52,756 nt of DNA from RGIG1993 sp964564225 (GCA_964564225.1 CAZMAF010000003.1:1-52756); one strand, 5' to 3'. Numbered from the stretch's first letter, positions 33,330-42,146 are shown. Numbers and translations are program-made. The notes: generated by a model not told the origin, from the sequence alone.

Positions 33330-35909
33330 ATGGCGTTATCACCGATGATGAAGCAATATCTTGAAGTGAAAAAGCAGCACGAGGACGCGATTTTGTTTTT
33401 CCGTCTTGGCGATTTTTACGAAATGTTTTTTGACGATGCCAAGATTGCCTCCAAGGAGCTGGAGCTTGTTCTGACGGGCCGTCAATGCGGTGAGGAGGAA
33501 CGCGCGCCGATGTGCGGCGTTCCCTATCATTCGGCGGAAAGCTATATCGGCAAGCTGGTAGAACGCGGTTACAAGGTTGTGATCTGTGAGCAGACTGAAG
33601 ATCCTGCCGAGGCGAAGGGGATTGTTACGCGCGAAGTTGTGCGCATCGTCACGCCCGGTACGCAGACCGACTCGAAGCAATTGCCCGAAGGACGAAATAA
33701 TTATCTTGCCTCGATTTTTCTGACACCTACCGTTTCCGCTCTTTGTCTTGCCGACGTATCGACGGGTGAGCTTCGCGCAACGCTTCTTCCCGACGGTGTG
33801 ACGTCATTGATCAACGAGCTTTCGATTTATTTGCCGCGCGAGGTGCTTGTTAACGGACGGTTGTCTGAAAGCTCCGAGCTTTTCGTCTATCTGAAAAAGA
33901 CGCTGTCTGCCACAATTTCTGTGATGGATGGCGCAGTATATGAAAAAAAGTCGATCCGGCAGAATATCAAGGGAGCGCTTGCCCTTGAACCCGATGCGGT
34001 AACAGGAGATGAAATGATCCAGAATGCGCTTTCGGCGCTCTGCCGCTATCTGATTGATACGCAAAAGACAGATCTTTCTTATCTGAAAACGCCGATGATC
34101 TATGAGAGCGGCGAGTTTATGGAAATCGATCACAATTCGCGGCGCAATCTAGAGTTGACCGAAACCATGCGCAGCCGCGAGAAAAAAGGCACGCTTCTTT
34201 GGGTATTGGATAAAACCAAAACGGCGCTTGGCGCACGCCTGTTACGCAAATGGTTGGAGCTGCCATTAAAGAATGCCAATGTCATTTTGAAAAGACAGTC
34301 CGCGGTTGCCGAGTTTTACCGTGAATACATGCTTCGCGAAGCTGTTGGCGAGGTCCTTCGTCCCGTGCTTGATATCGAGCGTATTATGACACGCATCGTA
34401 TACGGCACGGCAGGCGGTAAGGAGCTGAGGGCGTTTGCGGCGACGGCGGCGGTATTGCCTGAGCTTAAACGCCTTCTTTCCAAGGCGAACGGTGAGGAGT
34501 TAACCCGTCTTGCTTTTGAGATCGACACGCTTGAGGATCTTTATGAGGTCGTTGACAAAACGATCGTCGAGGACCCTCCCTTTTCGGTGCGCGAGGGTGG
34601 ATTTATTGCCGAGGGTGTAAATCCCGAGCTTGACGAGCTTCGCCGTTTGACAAAAGATTCCAAGGCGGTGCTTGACGAGATTGAGCGTCGTGAAAAGGAA
34701 GCAACCGGCATTAAAACGATGAAGATCGGTTATAACCGCGTCTTCGGATATTATATTGAGGTGTCGAAATCGAATATTGATAGCGTGCCGCCAACCTATA
34801 TCCGAAAGCAGACTCTGACAAACGGCGAGCGATATATCACGCCCGAATTAAAGGAACTTGAAAGTAAGATCTTATCGGCATCTGAGCGTTCTCACGCGAT
34901 TGAATACGAGATTTTCAAGCGCGTTTGCGAGCTTCTTTCCGAGAACGTGCGCCGCATTCAGAAGGCGGCGGAGTTGATTGCGACAATTGACGTTTACCGT
35001 TCACTCGGCGAGGTTGCCGTCAAGAATCATTATATACAGCCCGAGGTCGATATCGGAGACGTGATCGAGATCAAGGAGGGAAGGCATCCCGTCGTGGAGG
35101 CTTTTTCCGACGGCAGCGGTTTTGTCCCCAACGACACCCTGCTTGATACGCGCCATAACCGCCTGATCTTACTGACGGGACCGAATATGGCGGGTAAGTC
35201 GACGTATATGCGACAGATCGCGTTGATTGCCGTTATGGCGCAGATCGGTTCTTTCGTGCCCGCAAGAGAGGCGCGGATCGGGATTGTCGATAAGCTGTTC
35301 ACGCGCGTTGGCGCGTCTGACGATCTTGCCAGCGGTCAATCGACCTTTATGCTGGAAATGACCGAGGTTTCTTACATTCTGAAAAACGCAACACCCAAGA
35401 GTCTTATCATCTACGATGAGATCGGGCGCGGCACGGCTACCTTTGACGGTATGTCGATTGCCAAGGCGGTTGCTGAATATACGGCGAGCAAGAAAATCGG
35501 CGCAAGAACGCTTTTTGCTACCCACTATCACGAGCTTTGCGAGCTTGAGGGCAGTGTTGAGGGCATTGTGAATTACTCGATCATTGCCAAGAAAAAGGAT
35601 CGCGGCATCGTATTTTTAAGAAAGATCGTGAAAGGCGCGGCGGATGACAGCTACGGTATCGAGGTTGCGCAGCTTGCAGGCTTGCCGCAATCGGTCATTA
35701 AGCGCGCCAAAGAGGTGTTGTCTTCACTGGAAACGCTCGACAGGAAGCCTCGTCCGATGAAGGCGGAGGGTGATCTTGATACGGTCTCTTTTGCCGATGT
35801 GATTGCGGATGACGTGATTCGTAAGATCAGAATGACCGATATGGAATCTCTGACACCGCTTGAGGCGCTGATTTTTTTAAACGAGCTGAAAACTATGTTA
35901 AAGGAGTAA
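33330..35909 (+). CDS. mutS: DNA mismatch repair protein MutS
   Basis: The 859-residue MutS1 protein recognises mispairs. Residues about 15-25 contain the mismatch-reading GDFYEMF motif. Connector, lever and clamp domains follow. The C-terminal ATPase has P-loop TGPNMAGKSTYMRQ (about 616-629), the ASDDLASGQSTFMLEM segment, Walker B LIIYDEIGRGT and the FATHYHEL H-loop. The C-terminal tail includes the LSSLE helix. The ATG at 33330 (GTGAGG just upstream) is chosen because MALSPMMKQYLEVKKQ matches family starts; an in-frame start 54 nt upstream is open but unlike the family. Confidence 0.96.
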   Translation: MALSPMMKQYLEVKKQHEDAILFFRLGDFYEMFFDDAKIASKELELVLTGRQCGEEERAPMCGVPYHSAESYIGKLVERGYKVVICEQTEDPAEAKGIVTREVVRIVTPGTQTDSKQLPEGRNNYLASIFLTPTVSALCLADVSTGELRATLLPDGVTSLINELSIYLPREVLVNGRLSESSELFVYLKKTLSATISVMDGAVYEKKSIRQNIKGALALEPDAVTGDEMIQNALSALCRYLIDTQKTDLSYLKTPMIYESGEFMEIDHNSRRNLELTETMRSREKKGTLLWVLDKTKTALGARLLRKWLELPLKNANVILKRQSAVAEFYREYMLREAVGEVLRPVLDIERIMTRIVYGTAGGKELRAFAATAAVLPELKRLLSKANGEELTRLAFEIDTLEDLYEVVDKTIVEDPPFSVREGGFIAEGVNPELDELRRLTKDSKAVLDEIERREKEATGIKTMKIGYNRVFGYYIEVSKSNIDSVPPTYIRKQTLTNGERYITPELKELESKILSASERSHAIEYEIFKRVCELLSENVRRIQKAAELIATIDVYRSLGEVAVKNHYIQPEVDIGDVIEIKEGRHPVVEAFSDGSGFVPNDTLLDTRHNRLILLTGPNMAGKSTYMRQIALIAVMAQIGSFVPAREARIGIVDKLFTRVGASDDLASGQSTFMLEMTEVSYILKNATPKSLIIYDEIGRGTATFDGMSIAKAVAEYTASKKIGARTLFATHYHELCELEGSVEGIVNYSIIAKKKDRGIVFLRKIVKGAADDSYGIEVAQLAGLPQSVIKRAKEVLSSLETLDRKPRPMKAEGDLDTVSFADVIADDVIRKIRMTDMESLTPLEALIFLNELKTMLKE

Positions 35910-35913
35910 CGTT

Positions 35914-36237
35914 ATGAATCATAAAACCGAGCTTTCTACCAAAATACTTGCGACGATCGGCGAGCTTGCCGTTATCGCATCGCTCTTTCCGTATCAGATT
36001 ACGGTAAATCGCAAGGAAAAAAGCATGAGTGCGCGTTCGCTTCTTTTATACGTCAAATCCGAGAAAAAAGAGGATGAAACGGGCAAAATTTCGCGAAACG
36101 TCACGTTTAATATGCCCGGCTTCGCTTTTCGCGATGCGGCGAAGGCGATTGAAAGTCGTATTTCTCAAAAGACTTCCGAAAAGAAATTCGTTCTGCGCCG
36201 CAAACGCAAGAAGGCTTCGCGGGATAACGAAGAATAA
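35914..36237 (+). CDS. Small basic protein of unknown function between mutS and mutL
   Basis: The product has 107 residues. It is rich in Lys/Arg/Ser, especially at the C-terminus (FVLRRKRKKASRDNEE), with a hydrophobic-amphipathic N-terminal helix (STKILATIGELAVIASLFPYQI). I recognise no family. It is a real gene by context: a perfect AAAGGAG SD overlaps the mutS stop, the start is 4 nt beyond that stop, and mutL follows 31 nt later. A nucleic-acid-binding or mismatch-repair accessory role is conceivable from charge and position, but nothing in the sequence proves it. Confidence 0.75.
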   Translation: MNHKTELSTKILATIGELAVIASLFPYQITVNRKEKSMSARSLLLYVKSEKKEDETGKISRNVTFNMPGFAFRDAAKAIESRISQKTSEKKFVLRRKRKKASRDNEE

Positions 36238-36268
36238 CGAATGATAAAAATGAAAGGCGGTGAGGCAG

Positions 36269-38323
36269 ATGGCAAAGGTACAGGTACTTGATTTTCAGGT
36301 GGCAAATCTGATTGCGGCAGGCGAGGTTGTAGAGCGTCCCGCTTCTTGCGTGAAGGAACTTCTGGAAAACGCGCTTGATGCGGGGGCGACGGAGATCGTC
36401 GTCGAGATCAAGCAGGGCGGTATTTCGTTTATTCGCGTGAGTGACAACGGTTGCGGTATTGACGTGGAAGATCTGCCCATTGCGATCAAACGGCACGCGA
36501 CGAGTAAAATTCAGACTGCCGCCGATCTTGACGGCATTATGACGCTCGGCTTCCGCGGTGAAGCGCTTGCGGCGATTTCTTCGGTATCAAAGCTTCGTAT
36601 TATGACGAAAACGCGCGAGGCGAAATTCGGCGCGCTTCTCGTTTCGGAATATGGCAAAATGACCGACATCAGCGAAATTGGCTGTCAGAACGGTACGACG
36701 GTTATTGTTGAAAATCTCTTTGCCAACGTTCCTGCCCGTCGCAAATTTCTGAAGCGTGATGCTTCCGAGGCGCTTGCGGTGGCTGGTATTGTCGAAAAGC
36801 TTGCCATTTCGCATCCCGAAATTGCCTTTAAGCTGATTGTTGATGGCAATATGAAGCTTGCAACGCCCGGTGATAACCGTCTGATCTCGGCGATCTACGC
36901 TTCTCTTGGCAAGGAGTTTGCCGATAAGCTCGTCAAGGTACACAATATGACCGAGGGTATTGAGGTCGTGGGGTATATTTCACGTCCCGAATCGGTTAAG
37001 AGCAATCGTTCCGGACAGAATTTTTTTGTTAACGGACGGTATATCCGTTCCAAAACGGCAATGGCGGCGCTCGAGCAGGCTTTTGACTCTTATTGCGAGG
37101 TGGGGAAATTTCCTTTTTGCGTGTTGTTTATCAACATTCATCCTACTTGGGTGGATGTGAACGTGCATCCTACCAAGCTGGAGGTTAAATTTTCTAACGA
37201 GCGCGCGGTTTTTGATGCGGTATACTGCGCTGTCAGAAATACGCTGTCTGATCCTCTTGTTACGGGCGAGCCCCTTCTTGAGCCTCGCCGTGTAACACCT
37301 ACCGAGCGCGGTCTTTATAATGCGTTCGTGCCGATTCCCGACAGACTTGAAGACACGCCGACACCCGATATTCCCAAGGAGCATTTGCCTGATGAGGTAA
37401 TAACGATTGCGACGGCGGTCGTTTCCGATCGTATTTATACGGCTGAACCTCCGACGGCTCCGCCTGCTCCGACAATACCGACCGTTCCGACAGCGCCGAC
37501 CGTTCCGACAGCGCCGACCGTTCCGACAGCGCCGACCGTTCCGACAGCGCCGACCGTTCCGATAGCGTCGACCGTTCCGATAGCGCCGACAGCGCCTGTT
37601 AATATTTCAGAGCCGGGTAGATCGGCTGAGGGAACAGATTTCCTGAAAGGGCTGTCCGTTTTAACGCCAAGTGATGAATCCAATCAGGATGCAATATCCC
37701 GAACGCAACCAACGGTTGCGGGTAAAACGCCGGTTTTGCCCGATTACCGTATTATCGGTATTGCTTTTCACGCTTATATTATGGTAGAGGTCGGTGACAC
37801 CACGCTTATTCTGGATAAGCACGCGGCGCATGAGCGTTTGCTTTTTGAAAAAATGAAGAAAAATCGCGAAATAAGCCGTCAGTCGCTTGCGACGCAGCTT
37901 TTGATGATTCCGCTCGAGGTGTCGCTTTCCAAAGAGGAATTGACTTCGCTTGGTGAATACGGCGAGGAGTTTTTTGCGCTTGGCTTCGATTTTATGGCAA
38001 ACGACCATGGCGCGATCATTGTGGGGATGCCGCAAGGACTTTCAAATGATGAGGCGTTGACCTTGTTTGCCACGCTTGCCGAGGGACTTGCTTCGGGTAC
38101 GGCATCGACTGATGCGACCGGGGCTGCCTTTTATGAAAAGGCGCTTTATCAGGCATCCTGTAAGGCGGCTATGAAGGCGGGTATCATTGATACCCCTGAA
38201 AATATCAAGTGGCTCGTTGAGGAGGTTTTGAAAAATCCTGACGTGCGTTACTGTCCGCACGGAAGACCGATTGCATTCGAGTTATCGCGCCGCGATATGG
38301 AAAAATTCTTTAAAAGAACCTGA
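36269..38323 (+). CDS. mutL: DNA mismatch repair protein MutL, endonuclease type
   Basis: The 684-residue protein has the GHKL ATPase motifs ELLENALDAG, DNGCGI and GFRGEALAAISSVSKL in the first 100 residues. The C-terminal dimerisation domain carries the endonuclease motif LDKHAAHERLLFE (DxHA-x2-E-x4-E) and CPHGRPIAFELSRRDMEKFF. It therefore nicks DNA itself, as expected in a lineage without MutH. Residues about 391-445 form a Pro/Thr/Val linker made of TVPTAP hexads coded by an 18-bp tandem repeat. The ATG at 36269 (SD GGCGGTGAGG) is chosen over one three codons upstream. Confidence 0.95.
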   Translation: MAKVQVLDFQVANLIAAGEVVERPASCVKELLENALDAGATEIVVEIKQGGISFIRVSDNGCGIDVEDLPIAIKRHATSKIQTAADLDGIMTLGFRGEALAAISSVSKLRIMTKTREAKFGALLVSEYGKMTDISEIGCQNGTTVIVENLFANVPARRKFLKRDASEALAVAGIVEKLAISHPEIAFKLIVDGNMKLATPGDNRLISAIYASLGKEFADKLVKVHNMTEGIEVVGYISRPESVKSNRSGQNFFVNGRYIRSKTAMAALEQAFDSYCEVGKFPFCVLFINIHPTWVDVNVHPTKLEVKFSNERAVFDAVYCAVRNTLSDPLVTGEPLLEPRRVTPTERGLYNAFVPIPDRLEDTPTPDIPKEHLPDEVITIATAVVSDRIYTAEPPTAPPAPTIPTVPTAPTVPTAPTVPTAPTVPTAPTVPIASTVPIAPTAPVNISEPGRSAEGTDFLKGLSVLTPSDESNQDAISRTQPTVAGKTPVLPDYRIIGIAFHAYIMVEVGDTTLILDKHAAHERLLFEKMKKNREISRQSLATQLLMIPLEVSLSKEELTSLGEYGEEFFALGFDFMANDHGAIIVGMPQGLSNDEALTLFATLAEGLASGTASTDATGAAFYEKALYQASCKAAMKAGIIDTPENIKWLVEEVLKNPDVRYCPHGRPIAFELSRRDMEKFFKRT
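37481..37588 (+). repeat. 18-bp tandem repeat (six units) in the mutL linker
   Basis: Units start at 37481, 37499, 37517, 37535, 37553 and 37571, with sequence ACCGTTCCGACAGCGCCG. The first four are identical and the last two have one or two changes. They keep frame, giving TVPTAP repeats. Copy number should be variable by slippage. Confidence 0.95.
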
Positions 38324-38341
38324 TGAAAGAGGATAACAATA

Positions 38342-39478
38342 GTGTTTAAAGTATTAAAAACCGAAGGCAAAGCCCGTCGCGGTCATTTTGAAAGCGTACA
38401 CGGCAGCGCCGAGACTCCCGTATTTATGGACGTCGGCACTTGTGCCGCAATCAAGGGCGGCGTATCGACCGATGATCTTCGCGAGATCGGCTGTCAGATT
38501 GAGTTGTCAAACACGTATCATCTGCATATCCGACCCGGCGACAAGCTCATTCGCAAGCTCGGCGGTATTCACAAATTTATGAATTGGGATAAGCCCGTTC
38601 TGACCGATAGCGGCGGTTTTCAGGTGTTTTCGCTGGCGAAGCTTCGCCGTATCAAGGAGGAGGGAGTCACCTTCCAGTCGCATATCGACGGCAAGCGCAT
38701 TTTTATGGGACCTGAAGAAAGTATGCAGATTCAGTCTAATCTCGGCTCGACGATTGCGATGGCATTTGATGAATGCATCGAAAATCCTGCCGAGTACGAG
38801 TATACCAAGAAAAGCTGCGAGAGAACGACTCGTTGGCTCGTCAGATGTAAGGCGGAAATGGATAGACTCAATGCGCTTCCCGATACCGTCAATCCGCATC
38901 AGATGCTCTTTGGTATCAATCAGGGATCGACGTATGAGGATCTGCGTATTGCGCATATGAAAGAGATTGCGGCGCTTGATCTTGACGGCTATGCCATTGG
39001 CGGTCTTGCGGTCGGTGAGTCGGCAGAGGATATGTATCGCATTATTGATGCGGTTGAGCCGTATATGCCCTTTGACAAGCCTCGTTATCTGATGGGTGTC
39101 GGTACGCCGCAGAACATTCTTGAAGCGGTCAGCCGCGGCGTTGACTTTTTTGACTGCGTGATGCCTTCGCGAAATGCCCGCCACGGCAATCTTTTTACTT
39201 GGGGCGGTAAGATCAATATTATCAATGAAAAATATTCCGAGGATGACCGTCCGATTGATCCCGATTGTCAGTGTCCTTCTTGTAAGAGTTATTCCCGCGC
39301 GTATTTAAGACATCTCTTTAAAGCGCATGAGGAGCTGGGTATGCGCCTTGCGGTTGTACATAATCTCTATTTCTACAACGAATTTATGCAGGGTATACGC
39401 GATGCGCTCGATGAGGGCAGATTTGGCGAATTTTATCAGAAGTACGTCGATATCGTCGATCAAAGGCGCGAGGATTAA
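38342..39478 (+). CDS. tgt: Queuine tRNA-ribosyltransferase (TGT)
   Basis: The 378-residue enzyme exchanges guanine 34 for preQ1 (bacterial type) in GUN-anticodon tRNAs. Family motifs are SNTYHLHIRPG, the catalytic region LTDSGGFQVFSLAKLRRI, AFDECIENPAEYEY, GGLAVGES, and FDCVMPSRNARHGNLFTWGG. The zinc site is CQCPSC with a downstream His (LRHLFKAHE). The start codon is GTG at 38342, with SD AGAGGA. It follows mutL by 18 nt, so it is probably co-transcribed. queA, the usual partner, is not in this window. Confidence 0.96.
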   Translation: MFKVLKTEGKARRGHFESVHGSAETPVFMDVGTCAAIKGGVSTDDLREIGCQIELSNTYHLHIRPGDKLIRKLGGIHKFMNWDKPVLTDSGGFQVFSLAKLRRIKEEGVTFQSHIDGKRIFMGPEESMQIQSNLGSTIAMAFDECIENPAEYEYTKKSCERTTRWLVRCKAEMDRLNALPDTVNPHQMLFGINQGSTYEDLRIAHMKEIAALDLDGYAIGGLAVGESAEDMYRIIDAVEPYMPFDKPRYLMGVGTPQNILEAVSRGVDFFDCVMPSRNARHGNLFTWGGKINIINEKYSEDDRPIDPDCQCPSCKSYSRAYLRHLFKAHEELGMRLAVVHNLYFYNEFMQGIRDALDEGRFGEFYQKYVDIVDQRRED

Positions 39479-39494
39479 TAGGATTTTATCAAAA

Positions 39495-39530
39495 AAACGC
39501 AGCTCTCAAATTCCGAGAGTTGCGTTTTTT
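39495..39530. terminator. Bidirectional terminator between tgt and the SDR gene
   Basis: AACGCAGCTCTC pairs with GAGAGTTGCGTT around AAATTCC. It is followed by TTTTTT and preceded by AAAAAA, so it can serve both converging genes. Confidence 0.9.
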
Positions 39531-39554
39531 GCGTTTGGTAATTCGGTTCAGCAT

Positions 39555-40427
39555 TTATGCAAGGGTTTGATAAATTTCTTCAAGCCTTTCGGCAATGACT
39601 GCCGCTTCTTCGGGGGTAGCGGTGTTGAGGGGGCGTTTTTTGGGGACACCCCAGATATTGAATAGGCGCGGACCGATCCATTCGTCTTTACGGCAGTTTG
39701 TGAAAAGTCCGCTAAGTATCGAAAGCGATGCTTTTTTTGTGCTGTGGAAAACAATCTTCATCGGGTGTTTGATGATGGCGAAAATGAGCTTCGGGTAGTG
39801 GGCGGTGATATTTGTAAAGGTGATGCCGGGATGCGCGACGGCAATAGCATCGGTGTTTTCGGTCAGGGCAAACAGTCCGTAGGTCAGACAGCGTTTGGCG
39901 TTGCCGTAAACGAGACTCGGTTTCGTTCTCGTTGAAAAATCGAGGTCGTTTTCGTCAGATTTTGAGTAATTATGGGCAATACTGCTTACGGCGACGATTT
40001 TGCCATTCTTTCGGGTGATGGCGTTTTCGAGTTTTCTTGCCATATAATAGGGCGCGATGCAGTTGATCTGAAAGACGTTGTCATAGCCGAGCGAGGTCTT
40101 GCGGCGCGGAATGTGATATGCGCCTGCATTTAAAATGAGTGCATCGGGCGGCGAGGCGAGAAGCTTTTCGGTGACCGCTTTTACGGTATTAAAATCTTCC
40201 ATATCTATTTTGATGCGCGTGATGCGGCAGTCGGGACAGGCGGTTTTCAGCTTGTCCTCAAGCGCTTTCGATTTATCTTGATTGCGGTCAAGCAGGATGA
40301 GATCGACGCCGAGCGATGCGAGTATTTCGGTGAGCGCATGACCGAGTCCGCCCGTTGCGCCGGTAATTGCGACGGTTTTGCCTGAAAGTGAAGGCGCATT
40401 TCGTTTTAACCACTTTGTAACTGTCAT
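39555..40427 (-). CDS. Short-chain dehydrogenase/reductase (SDR)
   Basis: The 290-residue Rossmann-fold oxidoreductase has the cofactor motif TGATGGLG (about residues 22-29), Asp/Arg after the second strand (LLDRNQDK, suggesting NADP preference) and NAG (NAGAYHIP). The active site is Ser in VSSIAHNYS and YGNAK (YxxxK). The C-terminal part resembles retinol-dehydrogenase-like SDRs (VAHPGITFTNI). The substrate is unknown. The ATG at 40427 has SD AAGGGGGT. It is monocistronic, convergent with tgt. Confidence 0.88.
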   Translation of the reverse strand: MTVTKWLKRNAPSLSGKTVAITGATGGLGHALTEILASLGVDLILLDRNQDKSKALEDKLKTACPDCRITRIKIDMEDFNTVKAVTEKLLASPPDALILNAGAYHIPRRKTSLGYDNVFQINCIAPYYMARKLENAITRKNGKIVAVSSIAHNYSKSDENDLDFSTRTKPSLVYGNAKRCLTYGLFALTENTDAIAVAHPGITFTNITAHYPKLIFAIIKHPMKIVFHSTKKASLSILSGLFTNCRKDEWIGPRLFNIWGVPKKRPLNTATPEEAAVIAERLEEIYQTLA

Positions 40428-40753
40428 ACGTACCCCCTTGATTTCTTCATTGTACTCATTATACGAAAAAAGTTGTGGTTTTGCAAGTGTTTTTTGACGG
40501 TTTTTCTTGTATATGACAGCTTATTCTTGTCCCGACGGTTGTACTTACTTTCGATTTGAAATGCCGAAAGAGCAACCAACAGTTGCGAAAGTGATGGTTA
40601 ATCAGGCAATTGAGGCGTTTTTTGGCGGAGAACTGCCTTTTTGAGAAGGTCGGTTTTCGCATGAGTCTTGCGGAAGGATCACAAACTTACATAAAAACCC
40701 TTTATCATCAATCAGAAAGCTGACGGTAAAGGGTTGGGGTTATAAGTAATAGT
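40428..40753. other. Intergenic region between the SDR gene and spoIIGA
   Basis: These 326 bp hold the spoIIGA terminator (40694-40737) and an imperfect copy of the small inverted repeat (GCAACC-AAC-AGTTGC, 40572-40586). The rest is AT-rich. No gene or clear promoter for the SDR gene was identified. Confidence 0.5.
40694..40737 (-). terminator. Terminator of spoIIGA
   Basis: On the minus strand AACCCTTTA pairs with TAAAGGGTT, with a nested inner stem TCAG / CTGA, followed by TTTTAT. Confidence 0.75.
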
Positions 40754-41620
40754 TCACCCCAACAGCACCGTTGGTAAGATTGCATCGGTGCCGTTAAAGT
40801 CGTTGGCGGTTTTGTCGAGGGCGAGACAGGCATTTTTTTCGACGCCCTCAACGGTGACACTGTCGGGGATAAAGCCGCAGAGCAAGGAGTCACCCGTGAC
40901 GGTCGAGGTTGGGATAAAGCGCGTTTTCTTCATCATGCGCGGTGAGATCTGGTCGGCGGTGAGTACACTGTTGAAAAATATTTTTTTCAGGCTATGGGGC
41001 AGAATTTGCTCCATAGCCTTTTTGGTTACTATGATGACGGGCAGGCGTGTGAGGGGATCTTCGAGCAGATTGCCGCTATCGCAGAGGGCTTTGATGGTGA
41101 CCGTTTTGCCCTCGGCTTTGACGGTGATCTCAAGTTCTTTTTTGCTGACGCTTTGCTTGGTAAGTCTGCCCCAGAGGTAGGCAAAGAGGGCGGCGAAGGC
41201 TGCGGTCAGGGCGATAATGGGTAAGGGAAGGTCGGAATAGACTGTTTCGGGCGAGCCGTTCAGGAGAATGCCGTGTGATGAAAGAAATTTGCCGATGCCG
41301 TAATAGGCGGCTGTCATAATGCCGCCGAGGGCAAACGAGATGCCGAACATGGTGACGCCGTCCTTGAACAGCTCCTTTTTGTTTGGGTGCGAAAAGGCAA
41401 TTCGTACCATCAAAAAGGGCATAACGAAGGTGAAGATCGTTTCGGCGGTCGGCGGAATAAAGAGGGCGATGAGCGCGTAAAGTCCGCCGAGAGAAGCGGC
41501 AGCAAGCTCGCGGAACAGTCTGGGCGGTTTGTGCGTGAGCTTCCTGACGAGATAGATACCGAGATAGTCCATCGAAAAATTGACGAGAAAAAAGACGTCG
41601 CCGTAAATCACACGTTGCAT
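40754..41620 (-). CDS. spoIIGA: SpoIIGA, sigma-E processing aspartic protease
   Basis: The 288-residue protein has an N-terminal block of about five TM helices (MQRVIYGDVFFLVNFSMDYLG onward to about residue 150) and a C-terminal aspartic protease half. The active-site motif CDSGNLLEDPLTRLPVII has its Asp at about residue 181 (Asp183 in Bacillus). It cleaves pro-sigma-E in the mother cell when triggered from the forespore. The ATG at 41620 has the SD AAAGGAG; an upstream extension to 41782 is not plausible. sigE, normally next to it, is absent here, so the gene is separated from its substrate gene in this genome. Confidence 0.92.
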   Translation of the reverse strand: MQRVIYGDVFFLVNFSMDYLGIYLVRKLTHKPPRLFRELAAASLGGLYALIALFIPPTAETIFTFVMPFLMVRIAFSHPNKKELFKDGVTMFGISFALGGIMTAAYYGIGKFLSSHGILLNGSPETVYSDLPLPIIALTAAFAALFAYLWGRLTKQSVSKKELEITVKAEGKTVTIKALCDSGNLLEDPLTRLPVIIVTKKAMEQILPHSLKKIFFNSVLTADQISPRMMKKTRFIPTSTVTGDSLLCGFIPDSVTVEGVEKNACLALDKTANDFNGTDAILPTVLLG

Positions 41621-41646
41621 AGCGGTTTGCTCCTTTCGTTTTTCAC

Positions 41647-41680
41647 AGTATAGCATACGTTTTGCGTGAATTTTGTAGAA
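41647..41680 (-). promoter_or_regulatory. Candidate spoIIGA promoter with a Spo0A-box-like site
   Basis: On the minus strand the -10-like TATACT lies at 41647-41652. TTGTAGAA on the plus strand at 41673-41680 differs from the Spo0A box TTGTCGAA at one base. It lies about 21 bp upstream of the -10, the place where 0A boxes overlap the -35 in the Bacillus spoIIG promoter. There is no good -35 hexamer at 17 bp. Confidence 0.35.
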
Positions 41681-41828
41681 TCGAAAGAGAAGGGCAAAGG
41701 GCGGTTGCCATTCAGGTTTTGGTTTTGGAAGCGATATGATGATAAGGTTGGGGAGCGTGTATGGATTTTGCCTTGCATTCATGGGATGACAGGGTGATTA
41801 TTTTGGGTTGATGAATTTGAAAAATAGC

Positions 41829-41858
41829 TTGACAAGCAGGGGAAAAGCGTGATAATAT
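41829..41858 (+). promoter_or_regulatory. Promoter of the long leader upstream of the small gene at 42147
   Basis: TTGACA (41829-41834) and TAATAT (41853-41858) with an 18-bp spacer. An overlapping GATAAT gives 16 bp. The start codon is about 280 nt downstream. Confidence 0.55.
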
Positions 41859-41864
41859 GAACAC

Positions 41865-42140
41865 ATGAACATATGCTTATTACAGAGGTTTTGGGACGGA
41901 AATTTTGCGCGGATAGCTTGGGAACGTTCGGATTTTGATTTGCGGGGCAAACGCTGCTCGGGCGTCAGTGGCGTGTTTGCGGTGTAATTTGAACATCCAC
42001 GCCAATCCCAATTTAACGCTTATAAAGTGATTGGTTTTACCGTAGGTCCGGAAACCGGAAGCGTAACACCGACACGGCGTTTCAGCATCCGCTGTGCAAC
42101 AGAAAAAAATAAAGTCGCACACTGTACCTGCCGAGGAGGT
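41865..42140 (+). ncRNA. Possible structured leader or independent small RNA of unknown type
   Basis: There is no open frame here, but the pairing potential is strong. TTGGGA (near 41918) pairs with TCCCAA (near 42007), GGAT (near 41930) with ATCC (near 41996), and GGCAAACG (near 41947) with CGTGTTTGC (near 41972), giving a long rod with internal loops. Next comes GGTTTTAC / GTAACACC enclosing AGGTCCGGAAACCGGAAGC (42033-42070), whose sequence recalls SRP RNA helix 8 but with three extra bases and without the AGCAG element. Then CACGGCG pairs with CGCTGTG (about 42075-42098). I cannot assign it to a known RNA family by eye. Confidence 0.35.
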
Positions 42141-42146
42141 TCAAGC

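Noticed and set aside
42033..42070. Signal recognition particle RNA helix 8
   Set aside because: The AGGTCCGGAA and GGAAGC parts are present, but three bases are inserted at the apex, the AGCAG element is missing, and no helix 5 arms were found around it. It is kept only as a resemblance.
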